Of a DNA stretch of 64,000 nt, positions 28,661-37,902 are shown one piece after another. Numbering within the stretch: position 1 is the first letter of the stretch; the number at the start of each line of letters is the position of its first letter. The translations under genes were made by a program, and so were the position numbers. The notes under the pieces are model-generated. The model made no database searches. It saw nothing but the letters and a program-made list of their open reading frames with translations, and was not told where the DNA came from. The stretch is from NCBI RefSeq assembly GCF_003344625.1, contig NZ_QPKJ02000001.1, positions 744,001 through 808,000 of the forward strand, in the 5' to 3' direction. The DNA comes from Solirubrobacter deserti (GTDB lineage: Bacteria; Actinomycetota; Thermoleophilia; Solirubrobacterales; Solirubrobacteraceae).

Positions 28661-28668
<8 letters not shown>
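27514..28668 (-). CDS. potD: Polyamine-binding protein PotD, Tat-type lipoprotein
   Basis: The 384-residue protein starts with GTG at 28668, inside the last codons of potA. The N-terminus TRRKFLGRGGSLALAYALAGC combines a twin-arginine signal with a lipobox Cys at about residue 26. The body shows FSNWPLYIDKEVLKDFDKRF, typical of PotD/PotF, and DIVTLTDFMAVKWVRN, VPWQSGAVGLGYNPKK, GNDYSTDLAKG and DEGAMLFTDNMMIPAKAEN. It should capture putrescine or spermidine outside the membrane for PotABC. The exact ligand is not readable; other amines are possible. Confidence 0.9.
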
Positions 28669-29746
<1,078 letters not shown>

Positions 29747-29848
29747 CCTCGCTCCTTCCGTCTGACCGATGCTCACCCTTCCGGGTGGACGGGACCGTCG
29801 CAATGGACAGTGGGTCGGATGTTAAGCGATCATGGATGACAGAACGTC
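29747..29848. promoter_or_regulatory. Shared upstream region of pot operon and PucR-type regulator
   Basis: This 102-base gap must hold the promoters of both divergent units. It contains AAGGAG for potA, a CACCC-TTCC-GGGTG inverted repeat near 29774-29787, and a GACGG-GA-CCGTC inverted repeat at 29788-29799. Either could be an operator, but no match to a known binding site is claimed. No clear -10 box could be assigned. Confidence 0.35.
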
Positions 29849-31621
29849 ATGCTCAGCCTCGCCGACGTGCTCGATCTGCCGGTGGTCAGGCGCGCGTTGC
29901 CCGAGGTTGTCGTCGGCGACGCCGCTCTAGACCGCGACATCCGCTGGGCGCACGTCATCGAGCTGCCCGAACCTGACGATCTGTTGAAGGGCGGCGAGCT
30001 CGTGCTCACCACGGGGCTCGGCGCGAGCGCCGACCCGGGCGCGTGGACCGCCTCGCTGGTCGAGCAGGGCATGGCCGCGCTGGCGGTGGAGCTGGGCACC
30101 TCGTGGCGTGACGTCCCGTCCGCCGTCGTCGCCGGCTGCGCCCGCGCCGGCGTGCCCGTGATCGCCTTCCACCGTCCCGTGCGCTTCATCGAGATCACCG
30201 AGACCGTGCACGCCGCGGTCGTCAACGCGCAGTTCGCCCTGCTCGCGCGCGGGGAGGAGATCCACCGCCGCTTCACCGAGCTGATCCTGCGCGGGCGCGG
30301 CGTGCCGGAGATCCTCGCGGAGCTGTGCGCCGCCGTCCGCAACCCGGTCGTGCTCGAGGACGCGAGCGGCTCCCTCGTCTACTACGTGTCCGGCCCGCCG
30401 GGCGACGACCTCGCGCTGTCCGCCTGGGCCGACCTGCACCGCGCGGAGGCTCGCGGCGAGGTCGCCGAGGGCGCCGTCTGCGCCGACGTGCGGCTGCTGG
30501 ACTCGGGCTGGGGCCGGCTGATGGCGCTCTCGCTCGAGAACCGGCTCGACGACTTCGACCGCGTCGCCGTCGAACGCGCGGCGCTGGCCGTGGCCGTCGA
30601 CCTGCTCGGCCAGCAGCACGACGAGCAGCTGCGCGCCCGCTCGCGCGGCGCCTTCCTGTCCGAGCTCGCCGACGGGCGCGTGGAAGAGCACGACGCGCGC
30701 CGCCGCGCTGAAGCCCTCGGCTTCCCCGGCACGGGGCGCGGCGCGTTGCTGCCGGTGGTGGCCGCGTGGCGCCATCCGGCGTACGCCCGGGGGAGAGGCC
30801 GGCGCAGCGCGACAGGCGGCTCCGCCGCGGGCGGGCCGCCGCGCGGCCACGGCACCGGCCCCGCCGGCGGCCTCGGCGCGCCCTCACGCCCCGTCGGCGG
30901 CCTCGCCGGCCCCGGTCGCGACCTCGCCGCGCCGGGCCACGATGCCGCCGACTGGCCGGCGGACGCGGTGGTCGCCGACGGCGTCTCGTGGACGAGGCTG
31001 TCCGGCGACCTCCGCGCCGCGCTCGCCTCGACGGGGCTCGCCGTCCTGCTCGGCCCGCGCGACGTCGACCTGCTCGTCCTGCTCGCGCTTGGCACCCGCG
31101 GCTACGACGAGGCGCTCGTCGAGCACGTCGCGCACCTGTTCCACGGCGCGCTGGACCGCCACGGGCTCGGCCCCGCCGACGCCGCGCTCGCCGTCGGCGG
31201 GCCCGCGGACACGTGGACCGCCGCCGGGCAGGGCCTGCGGCGCGTACGCCGCTCGGCCGGCGCGGCCACCTCGTTGCCCGCGCGACGCTGGTACGACGCG
31301 CGCCGTCCGGGCGTCGCCGACCTGCTGCACGAGCTGCGCGACACGCCGGAGCTCGAGGCGTTCGTCGAGGACCAGCTCGGCCCGCTGCTCTACGACGGCT
31401 CGCCCCGCACGCGGGTGCTGCTGGAGACGCTGGAGGCCTACCTCGCGGCCGGCGGCCGCAAGGCCGAGGCCGCACGGGCGCTGCATCTCGAGCGCCAGTC
31501 GCTCTACCTGCGGCTCCGCCGCATCGAGGAGGCGCTCGGCGTCTCGCTCGAGGATGAGGACGTCATCCTGGGCCTGCATCTCGCCGTCCGGGCGCGGCGC
31601 TTCCGGCGCGGCGCGCGCTGA
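29849..31621 (+). CDS. PucR-family transcriptional regulator
   Basis: The 590-residue protein has an N-terminal PucR-type domain (SLADVLDLPVVRRALPEVVVGD, then GGELVLTTGLG), a middle GGDEF-like/GAF region, and a C-terminal helix-turn-helix (LLETLEAYLAAGGRKAEAARALHLERQSLYLRLRRIEEALG). Between about residues 309 and 370 it carries a Gly/Pro/Ala-rich low-complexity insert that looks like a flexible linker. PucR-family activators often control purine, amino-acid or polyamine catabolism. Its divergence from pot, and the aminotransferase and amine oxidase genes downstream, suggest polyamine control. The ATG has no evident ribosome binding site. Confidence 0.88.
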   Translation: MLSLADVLDLPVVRRALPEVVVGDAALDRDIRWAHVIELPEPDDLLKGGELVLTTGLGASADPGAWTASLVEQGMAALAVELGTSWRDVPSAVVAGCARAGVPVIAFHRPVRFIEITETVHAAVVNAQFALLARGEEIHRRFTELILRGRGVPEILAELCAAVRNPVVLEDASGSLVYYVSGPPGDDLALSAWADLHRAEARGEVAEGAVCADVRLLDSGWGRLMALSLENRLDDFDRVAVERAALAVAVDLLGQQHDEQLRARSRGAFLSELADGRVEEHDARRRAEALGFPGTGRGALLPVVAAWRHPAYARGRGRRSATGGSAAGGPPRGHGTGPAGGLGAPSRPVGGLAGPGRDLAAPGHDAADWPADAVVADGVSWTRLSGDLRAALASTGLAVLLGPRDVDLLVLLALGTRGYDEALVEHVAHLFHGALDRHGLGPADAALAVGGPADTWTAAGQGLRRVRRSAGAATSLPARRWYDARRPGVADLLHELRDTPELEAFVEDQLGPLLYDGSPRTRVLLETLEAYLAAGGRKAEAARALHLERQSLYLRLRRIEEALGVSLEDEDVILGLHLAVRARRFRRGAR

Positions 31622-31650
31622 GGCGCCCTCGGCGGCGTGCCGAGGGCGCC
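31622..31650. terminator. Bidirectional hairpin between convergent genes
   Basis: A perfect 12-bp inverted repeat with a 5-base loop (arms GGCGCCCTCGGC at 31622-31633 and its complement at 31639-31650) starts right after the PucR stop codon and lies 10 bases before the carboxypeptidase stop. There is no T tract on either strand. It resembles the U-less hairpins common at convergent ends in high-GC actinobacteria. Confidence 0.6.
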
Positions 31651-31660
31651 CGTCACGCGC

Positions 31661-34021
31661 TCACGGCTGTGTCGTCGACAGCGTGAACGTGAGCGTCTTG
31701 CTGTAGGTGCCCGTGCGCAGCGGTTCCGCTCGCCCGATGGCCTGCGAGAAGGCCAGGGTGACCGAGTCGTTGCTCCGCGGGCCGGTGTAGGCCAGCAGCG
31801 GGGTCGGAGCGGCCGAACCGCCGATCGACGCGGGCGCGGAGCCCGTTCCGCCGTCGCTGGTGGCCGCCACCATCAGCGGGTTCTGCAGCGTGAACGCGCC
31901 GTTGACCAGCCGGCCCGTGCCGGTCGGGCTCGCATCAGCCACGCTGAGCAGCGCGTCGCCCGCCGTCGAGATCACGTCGGCGGTCGTGCCCGCGGTGTAC
32001 GTGCGGTCGACGCCCGGCACGAAGGGCTCGAACGTCGCGGGCCGGTTGATCGACAGCGAGAGCGTCGCGGGCACCGAGCCCGAGACGGTTCCCTCGGCCT
32101 CGACGCCGGCCGCCGACACGATCCGGTTGCGCTGGTCGGCGGTGATCGTCCCCGCCGCCGCGAGGGCGTCGGCGACCGCGGCGACGTGGACGAGGAACTG
32201 CCCGTGGGACGGCCAGGTCTGCTCGTCCGCGATCAGGTCGTTGATCGAGCACCTCGCGGCGTCGACCGTGTTCGGCACGCCGGTGTCGGTCTCGCCGATG
32301 ACGACCGTGGCGCGGCGATCGTCGAGGCGCGCAGCCTTCGTCATGCTGAGGTTCGGCAGCCCGGCCGGCCGGTTGGGCGTCTCGAGCTGCGGGTCGAGCA
32401 GGTACGGGAGCAGCGGACGCAGCGGCTGGGCCAGCTTGACCTGGACGATGCCGGCGCCCACCTGGCTCACCTCGACGCCGTGAGCGGCGAGCCGCGCCTG
32501 CACCGTGTTCGAGGTCCACGTCTGGCCGGCGAGCGGGGCGATCAGCGCGCCGGTCGCCCGGTGGGCGTACTGCTCGGCGGACAGCCGGTAGCCGCAGAAG
32601 GGCTCCAGCGCCACCGTGAACGGCTCGTTGACGCCGAACGGGACCTCGTACGGGTCGTCGTAGGCGCCGTCGAGGTACACCGGGCTGTCGTTGGCGACGT
32701 TGGCCGCCTTGGAGGCGGCCAGGACGGTCTGGATCGCCGGCAGGTTCTGACGGTGGTAGTCGAGCAGCGTCTGGATCGACCACAGGTGGGTGTACACGCG
32801 GCGCTTCTGGCCCGCGGGCGAGTTCGACGGCGCGTTCGGGCGTGCCGGGAGCGTGGCGTTGGCGGTCTCCAGCAACGAGCCCAGCATGTTCTTCATGCCG
32901 GCCATGTTGTGGTGGAAGCCCTCCCAGTTGTTGTTCGCCCAGCCGGTGTAGGGCCGCATCGACCAGCCCGCGCCGGCGCCGTCGCGGAACAGCCGGCCGA
33001 TCGTCATCTCCTGGCCGAGCGACACCAGCTGCGCGTTGATGATCCGGCTGCGCGACCACGACGGGTCGGTGTCGGGCCCGCCGCCCTTCTCGTGCGCGTC
33101 GATGACGAGTTCGGGCTGGCTGCGGCGGATGGCGTCGGCGATCGCGAACGCCTCGGGATGGCGCAGCAGCAGGCTGTCGCGGTTGAGGTCCTGGTTGGCC
33201 GTGTTGGTGCGGCGGCCGGCAGCCTGTCCGTCCGGGTTGGCGGACGGGTTGATCAGCACCGTCGCGTGGCTGAGGATGTCGATGATGCGCGGGTCGTCCG
33301 AGAACGCGAGCTCGCGCAGCAGCATCAGGCACGCCTCCCGTCCCGACCGCTCCCCGCCGTGGACCGAGCACATGATGAACACGCCGGGCGAGTCGGCGAT
33401 CTGCTCGACCGGCTTCGGCCGCGGGTAGCCGATGGTGGCCAGCAGCATCGGCCGGCCCTCGTGGGTGCTCCCGATGCTCTCCAGGCGGACACGCTCGCTG
33501 GCGGCGGCGATCCCCTGCACCACCTGCAGCTCGTTCTGATGGACGGTCCAGGTCGCCCCGTCGCTGAGCTCGAAGCCCGTGCGGAACTGCGCCGGTCCGT
33601 CGGGCTCCCGTGTCTGACCGTCGACCGGCGCCGACGGGGCGCCCACCGTCTCGCCCACCACCGCGCTCACCCGCCAGCGGTAGCGCTGGCCGAGCGTGAA
33701 GCCCGAGTCCGCGAAGGTCAGCTCGCGGGTGTAATTCACCGTCGGCGGCGCGCCGAGGTAGCGGTCCGGCAGCCAACGCCCGACGAGCACCGGCTCGCCG
33801 GCCGGCTCCTCGCCCTGCAGCGGCGTTCGCTCGATCCGGTACTCGGTTGCGCCTTCGACCGCGTTCCAGGACACGGTCGCGAAGCCCTGGCCCTGCTTGA
33901 CCTGCACGCCGGTCGGCGCCTGCTGCGCGAAGGCCGGCGCGGCTGACAGTGCGAACGTGGTCGCGGCCAGCAGCACCCCGGCCGCGCGGCGCGGTCGCGC
34001 TGGGAACGACAACTCCACCAT
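31661..34021 (-). CDS. Secreted M14 zinc carboxypeptidase with fibronectin-like domain
   Basis: The ATG at 34021, behind GGGGAGGG, gives 786 residues; the frame extends upstream but without support. A signal peptide ends at AAPAFAQQ. A fibronectin III-like domain follows (TGVQVKQGQGFATVSWN, YRWRVSAVVGE). The M14 catalytic domain then shows IMCSVHGGERSGREACL with the zinc ligands H and E, NPSANPDGQA, NQDLNRDSLLLRHPEA, and LVIDAHEKGGG carrying the third ligand. The long C-terminal part is beta-rich and may bind a surface. It probably trims extracellular peptides. It sits between polyamine genes without an obvious connection. Confidence 0.88.
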   Translation of the reverse strand: MVELSFPARPRRAAGVLLAATTFALSAAPAFAQQAPTGVQVKQGQGFATVSWNAVEGATEYRIERTPLQGEEPAGEPVLVGRWLPDRYLGAPPTVNYTRELTFADSGFTLGQRYRWRVSAVVGETVGAPSAPVDGQTREPDGPAQFRTGFELSDGATWTVHQNELQVVQGIAAASERVRLESIGSTHEGRPMLLATIGYPRPKPVEQIADSPGVFIMCSVHGGERSGREACLMLLRELAFSDDPRIIDILSHATVLINPSANPDGQAAGRRTNTANQDLNRDSLLLRHPEAFAIADAIRRSQPELVIDAHEKGGGPDTDPSWSRSRIINAQLVSLGQEMTIGRLFRDGAGAGWSMRPYTGWANNNWEGFHHNMAGMKNMLGSLLETANATLPARPNAPSNSPAGQKRRVYTHLWSIQTLLDYHRQNLPAIQTVLAASKAANVANDSPVYLDGAYDDPYEVPFGVNEPFTVALEPFCGYRLSAEQYAHRATGALIAPLAGQTWTSNTVQARLAAHGVEVSQVGAGIVQVKLAQPLRPLLPYLLDPQLETPNRPAGLPNLSMTKAARLDDRRATVVIGETDTGVPNTVDAARCSINDLIADEQTWPSHGQFLVHVAAVADALAAAGTITADQRNRIVSAAGVEAEGTVSGSVPATLSLSINRPATFEPFVPGVDRTYTAGTTADVISTAGDALLSVADASPTGTGRLVNGAFTLQNPLMVAATSDGGTGSAPASIGGSAAPTPLLAYTGPRSNDSVTLAFSQAIGRAEPLRTGTYSKTLTFTLSTTQP

Positions 34022-34161
34022 GGAACCCTCCCCTCGTGGAAGTGCCGCTGGAACTCCGGCGAACCCCATCGCCGGCGGGTCCGTTCACGGCACCCTCATA
34101 CAGCGGTGCGTGTGTACGGGACCGCGCCGGGGACGTCAAGCGTTCCGGGCCGTCCGGGGGC

Positions 34162-34665
34162 TCAGATCAGCGTGCCTTCGCCGGTCGGCGCCGGCTTGTC
34201 CGACGTCGGCGGCCCGATCAGGATGAACCCGCGCGGCCAGCCGTGACCGCGCGTGACGGTGCGGCGCGTGAGCCGTTCCGGGGTGAGCTCGGTGACCTCG
34301 ACGGCATCGGGCGAGAGCACCTGTTCGACGAACGCGACCCGGCCGTCGCCCCAGGACGCGATCGCGCCGATGGACGGCTTCCGGGCGAGCCGCTTGTCCG
34401 CCCACTGACCCGGGTCGGTGCGCGCGGCGAACAGCTTGTTGACGCGGAAGGCGACGTAGGCCGGACCCAGGTCGCAGTGCGGCGGGCAGGTGAACCCGTA
34501 GAGCGAGTGGGCCTTCTCCGGGCCCGTCTCGTCGTCGACCTCGGGCCAGGTGAGCAGCATCGTCGCGCCCACCGCCGCGAGCACCAGCAGTGCGATCCAT
34601 CGCGTCACGGCGGCGAAGGGTCGCCCTTCGTCGGAAATGCGACAAGCGGCCTTTTCGTCCACCAT
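34162..34665 (-). CDS. Membrane-anchored hypothetical protein
   Basis: From the ATG at 34665 (MVDEKAACRISDEG) there are 167 residues with one transmembrane helix (WIALLVLAAVGATMLLTW) near residues 24-41 and an extracytoplasmic remainder. That part includes FTCPPHCDLGPAYVAFRVN with two Cys, IGAIASWGDGRVAFVEQVL and RGHGWPRGFILIGPP. The frame is open upstream to 34851 but runs through sequence that lacks signal or homology features. No family was recognised. The 140 bases between it and the carboxypeptidase start hold no further gene. Confidence 0.6.
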   Translation of the reverse strand: MVDEKAACRISDEGRPFAAVTRWIALLVLAAVGATMLLTWPEVDDETGPEKAHSLYGFTCPPHCDLGPAYVAFRVNKLFAARTDPGQWADKRLARKPSIGAIASWGDGRVAFVEQVLSPDAVEVTELTPERLTRRTVTRGHGWPRGFILIGPPTSDKPAPTGEGTLI

Positions 34666-34738
34666 GACGGAATGTCGGCGCGGAGCGGCCGGAACGCGAC
34701 GTTCCGCCCATTGCGGGCACCCGGGCAGCCGGGCGAGC

Positions 34739-36145
34739 ATGAAGCGCATGACTGTGCCCGACACGGTGGGGATCGACTCGCTCCAGGAGCAGGCGCACCG
34801 GCACCTGCTGATGCACTTCACGCGCAACGGCGCGTTCGGCCCGGGCGGCAAGCCGCTGCTCGTGCTCGAGCGAGGTGAGGGCTCCTACGTGTTCGACACC
34901 GAGGGCAACCGCTACTTCGACGGGCTGAGCTCGCTGTTCTGCTGCCAGATCGGCTACTCGTACGGCGAGGAGATGGCTTCGGTGGCGTCGGCGCAGATGT
35001 CGACGCTCGCGTTCAACACGAACTGGGCGACCGCGCACCCGCCGTCGATCAAGCTCGCGGCGGCGCTGGCCGAGCGCGCGCCCGGCGACCTGAACCGCGT
35101 CTTTTTCACCAACGGCGGCTCCGAGTCGGTCGAGGCGGCGTGGAAGATCGTCCGCCAGCACTACCTGGCCAAGGGTGAGCCGCAGCGCACGAAGGCGATC
35201 GCGCGCGAGATCGCCTACCACGGCGTGACGCTCGGCGCGCTGAGCTTCACCGGCGTGCGGCCGATGAAGGAGCCGTTCGGCGCCGCGCCGATCCCGGTCA
35301 CGCGGATCGCCAACACCAACCGCTATCGCCACCCCGAGGGCGGCGACGAGGCGGCGTTCTGCGAGTACCTGCTCGAGGACGTCGAGCGCACGATCGTCGA
35401 GGCCGACCCGCAGTCGGTGGCGATGCTGATCGCCGAGCCCGTCCAGAACGCCGGCGGGTGCCTGGTCCCGCCCGAGGGCTACTGGCCCGGGCTGCGCGCG
35501 CTGTGCGACAAGTACGGCATCGCGCTCGTGGCCGACGAGGTCATCACGGGCTTCGGCCGCATCGGCGAGTGGTTCGCGTCCTCGCGCTACGGCGTCGCGC
35601 CCGACCTGATCACGTGCGCGAAGGGCATCACGTCCGCGTACGCGCCGATGGGCGCCGTGCTCGTGTCCGACAGGATCGCCGAGCCGCTGTACGAGGACGG
35701 CCGGATGCTCATGCACGGCATCACGTTCGCCGGGCACCCGGTGGCGAGCGCGATCGCGCTGCGCAACCTCGAGATCTTCGAGCGCGAGGGCGTGCTGGAG
35801 AACGTGCGCGCGCTGGAGCCCGTGATCCGCGAGCTGCTGGAAGGGATCAAGTCCCGCGTGCCGATCGTCGGCGACGTGCGCGGCGCCGGGTTCTTCTGGG
35901 CGCTCGAGCTCGTGCGCGACGCGGGCGAGTCGCGCTTCAGCGCCGAGGAGCGCGAAAAGCTCCTGCGCGGGTTCCTGTCCGGGCGCCTGCTCGAGGAAGG
36001 GCTGATCGCGCGGCCCGACGACCGCGGCGACGCCGTCCTGCACCTCGCGCCCCCGCTCACCAGCAGCCGCGAGGAGCTGGAGGAGATGGCCGCGAAGACC
36101 GAGGCCGTGCTGGCCGACGCGTCCGAGCGCTTCTACGTGGCGTGA
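34739..36145 (+). CDS. Class III aminotransferase, putrescine/omega-amino acid type
   Basis: The start is probably ATG at 34739 (alternative 34748), giving 468 residues. The PLP fold-type I signature is VADEVITGFGRIGEWFAS, followed by PDLITCAKGITSAYAPMGAVL with the Schiff-base lysine. FFTNGGSESVEAAWKIVRQ, IAYHGVTLGALSFTG and FAGHPVASAIALRNLEI are typical of the aspartate aminotransferase superfamily III branch containing putrescine, GABA and beta-alanine-pyruvate transaminases. It overlaps the FAD oxidase gene by one base. The pot importer and PucR regulator nearby favour a polyamine-derived amine as substrate, which is an inference. Confidence 0.9.
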   Translation: MKRMTVPDTVGIDSLQEQAHRHLLMHFTRNGAFGPGGKPLLVLERGEGSYVFDTEGNRYFDGLSSLFCCQIGYSYGEEMASVASAQMSTLAFNTNWATAHPPSIKLAAALAERAPGDLNRVFFTNGGSESVEAAWKIVRQHYLAKGEPQRTKAIAREIAYHGVTLGALSFTGVRPMKEPFGAAPIPVTRIANTNRYRHPEGGDEAAFCEYLLEDVERTIVEADPQSVAMLIAEPVQNAGGCLVPPEGYWPGLRALCDKYGIALVADEVITGFGRIGEWFASSRYGVAPDLITCAKGITSAYAPMGAVLVSDRIAEPLYEDGRMLMHGITFAGHPVASAIALRNLEIFEREGVLENVRALEPVIRELLEGIKSRVPIVGDVRGAGFFWALELVRDAGESRFSAEEREKLLRGFLSGRLLEEGLIARPDDRGDAVLHLAPPLTSSREELEEMAAKTEAVLADASERFYVA

Positions 36146-37503
36146 TGGTCCACACCGCGCACGGCTACTGGCTGGCGGAGGCCGGCGCGGTGGAGCCTGC
36201 CCCGGCGCTGGACGGCGAGGCGCGCGCCGACGTCGTGATCGTCGGCGGCGGCTACACCGGCCTGTGGACGGCGTGGCAGCTGCGCGAGCGCGGCGCATCC
36301 GTCCTCGTGCTCGAGGCCGGGCTGTGCGGGCACGGACCGAGCGGGCGCAACGGCGGTTTCTGCGAGACGCTGTGGACGCACCTGCCGTCGCTGGAGGAGC
36401 GCTTCGGCCGGGCGCGTGCGCTGAAGCTGTGCCGAGAGTCGGCCGAGAGCGTGCGCTCGATCGGGGAGTGGTGCCGCGAGCAGGAAGTGGACGCGTGGTT
36501 CACGCCCGGCGGCTACGTGATGGCGTCCACGGCGCCCGCCCACGACGCGATCGTCGACGAGATCGCCGAGGCCGCGCCGCCCGACCGGGTGCGTGTCCTG
36601 AGCGAAGGGGAGGTGCGGGCGCGCTGCGACTCGCCGCGCTTCCGCCGCGGGCTGCTCGTCGCCGACGACGCCACTGTGCAGCCCGCCCGGCTCGCGCTCG
36701 GCCTGCGTGAGCGGCTGCGGGACGTCATCCGCGAACGCTCGCGCGTCACCGCGCTGCGGGTGTCCGCCGACGGGGTGGAGGCCGAGACGGCCGGCGGGCG
36801 CGTGATCGCGGGCGCGGCGGTGCTGGCCATGAACGCCGCGACGCGCGGCGTGCCGCCGCTGCGCGACCGGTTGTCCGTGACGAGCTCCCACATCGTCCTC
36901 ACCGAGCCGGTGCCGGACGTGCTCGCCGAGCTCGGCTGGTCCGGCGGCGAGTGCATCACCGACGCCCGCACGTTCGTGCACTACTTCCGCACCACGCGGG
37001 ACGGCCGGATCGCCTTCGGCTGGGGCGGCGGCCGGCTCGCGCCCGGCGCTCGGCTCGGCGGCAAGATCGAGGTCGACGCCGAAGTCGCGACGCAGACGGC
37101 GCAGCACCTGGTCGAGATGTTCCCGCAGCTCGCAGGCCGCGCGATCACGCACGCGTGGGGCGGGCCGATCGACGTCTCGCCCTCGCACCTGCCGCAGATC
37201 GGCACGCTGGAAGGCGTTCCGGTGCACTACGCGTTCGGGTTCACCGGCAACGGCGTCGGGCCGTGCCACCTCGCCGGCCGTGCGCTCGCGGCGCTGGCCT
37301 CCGGCAGGACCACCGACCTCGCGCTCGAGGACGCCGAGCCGGTGCGCGTCCCGCCCGAGCCGTTCGCGTTCGCGGGCGGCATGCTCGTCCGGCGCGCGTT
37401 CCTGCGCAAGGAACGGCTGGAGGAGCGCGGCGCGCCCGTGGACCTGCTCACGCGCGCGGTCGCGGCTGCCCCGCGCGCGCTCGGCATTCACGTCGCGAGA
37501 TAG
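36145..37503 (+). CDS. FAD-dependent amine oxidoreductase (PuuB/DAO family)
   Basis: The ATG at 36145 overlaps the aminotransferase stop (TGATG), giving 452 residues. The N-terminal FAD-binding motif is VVIVGGGYTGLWTAWQLRERG with the following acidic residue in VLVLEAG. GPSGRNGGFCETLW matches gamma-glutamylputrescine oxidases (PuuB/OrdL). The C-terminus has HAWGGPIDVSPSHLPQIG and YAFGFTGNGVGPCHLAGRAL, the second flavin contact. It probably oxidises a primary amine such as gamma-glutamyl-putrescine. No glutamylpolyamine synthetase gene is present, so the direct substrate is uncertain. Confidence 0.88.
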   Translation: MVHTAHGYWLAEAGAVEPAPALDGEARADVVIVGGGYTGLWTAWQLRERGASVLVLEAGLCGHGPSGRNGGFCETLWTHLPSLEERFGRARALKLCRESAESVRSIGEWCREQEVDAWFTPGGYVMASTAPAHDAIVDEIAEAAPPDRVRVLSEGEVRARCDSPRFRRGLLVADDATVQPARLALGLRERLRDVIRERSRVTALRVSADGVEAETAGGRVIAGAAVLAMNAATRGVPPLRDRLSVTSSHIVLTEPVPDVLAELGWSGGECITDARTFVHYFRTTRDGRIAFGWGGGRLAPGARLGGKIEVDAEVATQTAQHLVEMFPQLAGRAITHAWGGPIDVSPSHLPQIGTLEGVPVHYAFGFTGNGVGPCHLAGRALAALASGRTTDLALEDAEPVRVPPEPFAFAGGMLVRRAFLRKERLEERGAPVDLLTRAVAAAPRALGIHVAR

Positions 37504-37727
37504 AGCCCGAAGGCGGCGAAGAAGGCTCCCGCGGCGAGCATCACCACGCCCGTGATGCGGAGCTGCCGGTCACCGGTGTGCAGGAACAGGGGACCGGCGA
37601 CGAGCAGCAGGACGCCCGCGCCGAGCAGGCACCAGCCCGCGGCGCGCGAGCGGTCGGTGACGTAGAGGACCAGCCACGCGATGATCAGCAGCCAGGCGCC
37701 CAGTCCGAGCGCCTGCCCCGCTCTCAC
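37488..37727 (-). CDS. Small three-helix membrane protein
   Basis: A GTG at 37725-37727 gives 79 residues with three hydrophobic stretches: LGLGAWLLIIAWLVLYV, AGWCLLGAGVLLLVAGPLFL and ITGVVMLAAGAFFAAFGLYL. Short charged turns lie between them (TDRSRA, HTGDRQLR). The frame continues far upstream, but that part is antisense to the secreted gene at 37903. The GTG overlaps the stop of the 42-residue gene in a GTGA junction. The 3' end overlaps the amine oxidase by 16 bases. Function unknown. Confidence 0.6.
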   Translation of the reverse strand: MRAGQALGLGAWLLIIAWLVLYVTDRSRAAGWCLLGAGVLLLVAGPLFLHTGDRQLRITGVVMLAAGAFFAAFGLYLAT

Positions 37728-37852
37728 AGCAGGGCGGCGAGCCCGTAACAGGCGGCTGCGCCGATCGAGCTCCCCAACACGAGCCCGAGCGTACCGGCCC
37801 AGCGCGGCAGGTCGTGGGGACGACGGCGGGGAGAGGGGGAGATCGCAGCCAC
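37724..37852 (-). CDS. Tiny single-helix membrane protein (42 residues)
   Basis: A GTG at 37850-37852 opens a 42-residue frame reading VAAISPSPRRRPHDLPRWAG and then the helix TLGLVLGSSIGAAACYGLAA, ending LL. The basic, Pro-rich N-terminus followed by a single hydrophobic helix suggests an inner-membrane peptide with N-in topology. It overlaps the next membrane gene by 4 bases (GTGA), the same coupling used by confirmed genes here, which is the main support for it being real. Function unknown. Confidence 0.5.
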   Translation of the reverse strand: MAAISPSPRRRPHDLPRWAGTLGLVLGSSIGAAACYGLAALL

Positions 37853-37902
37853 GGCGCGGGGGATACCCGTTTCCGGCGCGGCGAACCGGGCACCCCGACT
37901 GC

